Source of the DNA: Massilia arenae
GTDB taxonomy: Bacteria > Pseudomonadota > Gammaproteobacteria > Burkholderiales > Burkholderiaceae_D
Length of the DNA stretch: 64,000 nucleotides
Direction: 5' to 3'
Assembly (NCBI RefSeq): GCF_008014745.1
Contig: NZ_VPFD01000008.1
Location: 1-64,000 of the forward strand
Shown here: positions 63,344 to 64,000 of the stretch, piece after piece
Position numbering within the stretch: position 1 is the stretch's first letter
Layout of the letters: each line of letters starts with the position of its first letter
Position numbers and translations under genes: made by a program
Notes under the pieces: model-generated
What the model was told of the DNA's origin: nothing
Databases searched by the model: none
The model's input: only the letters and a program-made list of their open reading frames with translations

Positions 63344-64000
63344 TCATTTCGGATGCAGCGCCGCCTGTCCCAGGTCCCAGATCGGCAAGAAAATTCCCAG
63401 CGCCAGGATCAACACCATCACCCCCAGGAAGGTGATCAGGATCGGCTCGATCTGGCTCGACAGGGTCTTGAGCTCATAGTCGACCTCGCGCTCGTACATC
63501 TGCCCGATCTCGTCCATGAGGTCGTCGATCGATCCGGTCTCTTCCCCCACTGCGATCATCTGCAGCACGATCGGCGTGAACACGTTGGCCGCGGTGGAGG
63601 TGCGCAGGATGCTCTCGCCGCGCTCGACGCCGTCGCGCATCTGCTCGATGCGCGAACTCAGGTAGGCGTTGTCGGCGGTCTGCGACACCACCGTCAGCGC
63701 ATGCACGATCGGCACCCCGCTGCGCATCGACAGTGCGAAGCTGCGCGCGAAGCGGGCCATCGTGCCCTTGTGGATAATCTTGCCGGCGATCGGCAGGCGC
63801 AGCTTGTAGCGGTCCCAGGTCAGGCGCCCTTGCGCGGTACGGGTCCAGGCCCGGAAGCCGAACCAGCCAAGGGCCGCGACACCTGCCAGCGCCGGCCACC
63901 ACTTGACCGTGAACCCCGACGTCGCCAGCAGGATGCGCGTCATCAGCGGCAATTCGGAGCCGAACGACTTGAACACCGAAGCGAACTGCGGAATAACGAA
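63344..64000 (-). CDS. mshG: MSHA biogenesis protein MshG (partial)
   Basis: The C-terminal 218 residues of an inner-membrane PilC/GspF-type platform protein; the 5' part lies beyond the window edge. The visible part starts FVIPQFASVFKSFGSELPLMTR and continues through a hydrophobic helix (about 32-50), the second GspF domain (ARFARSFALSMRSGVPIVHA; IAVGEETGSIDDLMDEIG) and the last helix (about 190-210). It anchors the pilus motor. Confidence 0.92.
   Translation of the reverse strand, partial: FVIPQFASVFKSFGSELPLMTRILLATSGFTVKWWPALAGVAALGWFGFRAWTRTAQGRLTWDRYKLRLPIAGKIIHKGTMARFARSFALSMRSGVPIVHALTVVSQTADNAYLSSRIEQMRDGVERGESILRTSTAANVFTPIVLQMIAVGEETGSIDDLMDEIGQMYEREVDYELKTLSSQIEPILITFLGVMVLILALGIFLPIWDLGQAALHPK

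Noticed and set aside
63310..63345. Sigma-54-like -24/-12 site (TTGGAGTGCGC...TTGC, minus strand)
   Set aside because: The spacing between the GG and GC elements is one base too long and the site lies about 180 bp from the pilin start.
1..64000. CRISPR arrays, tRNA or rRNA genes, transposases, prophage genes
   Set aside because: No regularly spaced repeats, cloverleaf-type sequences or transposase/integrase proteins were seen on either strand.

Overview
The window is a high-GC, gene-dense chromosomal segment whose gene families fit a betaproteobacterium of the Oxalobacteraceae (Massilia/Telluria/Duganella type). The support is the class I PHA synthase with its PhaR repressor, an MSHA-type pilus operon, and the style of the BamD, Mfd and RluD proteins. 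That placement is inferred from protein character; no rRNA gene is present. I saw no tRNA, rRNA, CRISPR array, insertion sequence or phage gene.

Layout. 0-7 kb: a LysR regulator divergent from an epimerase/dehydratase, then a dispersed-type hairpin repeat and a strong terminator, an OPT-family transporter, and a divergent bifunctional penicillin-binding protein (PBP1A). 7-13.6 kb: a signalling block made of a photoactive-yellow-protein-like PAS protein, a double-PAS protein and a PAS-GGDEF-EAL protein with overlapping or near-overlapping reading frames. Two tandem paralogous mini-lipoproteins, an HDOD protein and a cytosolic 5'-nucleotidase follow. 13.5-22 kb: an SGNH esterase fused to a carbohydrate-binding-like domain, a methyltransferase, mfd, serB, a second (Tat-exported) SGNH hydrolase and a lipoprotein. 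22-30 kb: a MocR-type regulator, a cupin, a Mut7-C RNase-like protein, DUF72, trxC, metC and rimO. 30.3-35.6 kb: a 1753-residue protein that joins a DnaQ-like exonuclease, a RecQ helicase and a UvrD helicase. 35.7-45.8 kb: mostly housekeeping genes (phaR, phaC, pgeF, rluD, bamD, yaaA, a PIN protein, a methionine aminotransferase, DUF4126 and a CNNM/CorC protein).

45.9-56.2 kb is the accessory-looking part. Its centre is a compact minus-strand gene set (46773-51335): a Vps4-like AAA+ ATPase, a helical protein of unknown family, a ZorA-like MotA/ExbB-type stator subunit with a long coiled-coil tail, and a ZorB-like OmpA/MotB-type subunit. This resembles a Zorya-type ion-driven anti-phage motor but lacks the known ZorC/D/E/F/G effectors, so it is the best candidate for an undescribed system. 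Beside it lie an SPFH membrane protein, a ribbon-helix-helix regulator and a SUI1/YciH protein, preceded by a perfect 16-bp palindrome, and an orphan TonB/TolA-like protein. A more AT-rich stretch then carries small secreted ORFs.

56.3-64 kb is an MSHA pilus operon on the minus strand (mshG partial, pilin, mshI, PilN-like, mshJ, K, L, M, N). Most junctions in it are 1-4 nt stop/start overlaps, and a terminator follows the pilin gene.
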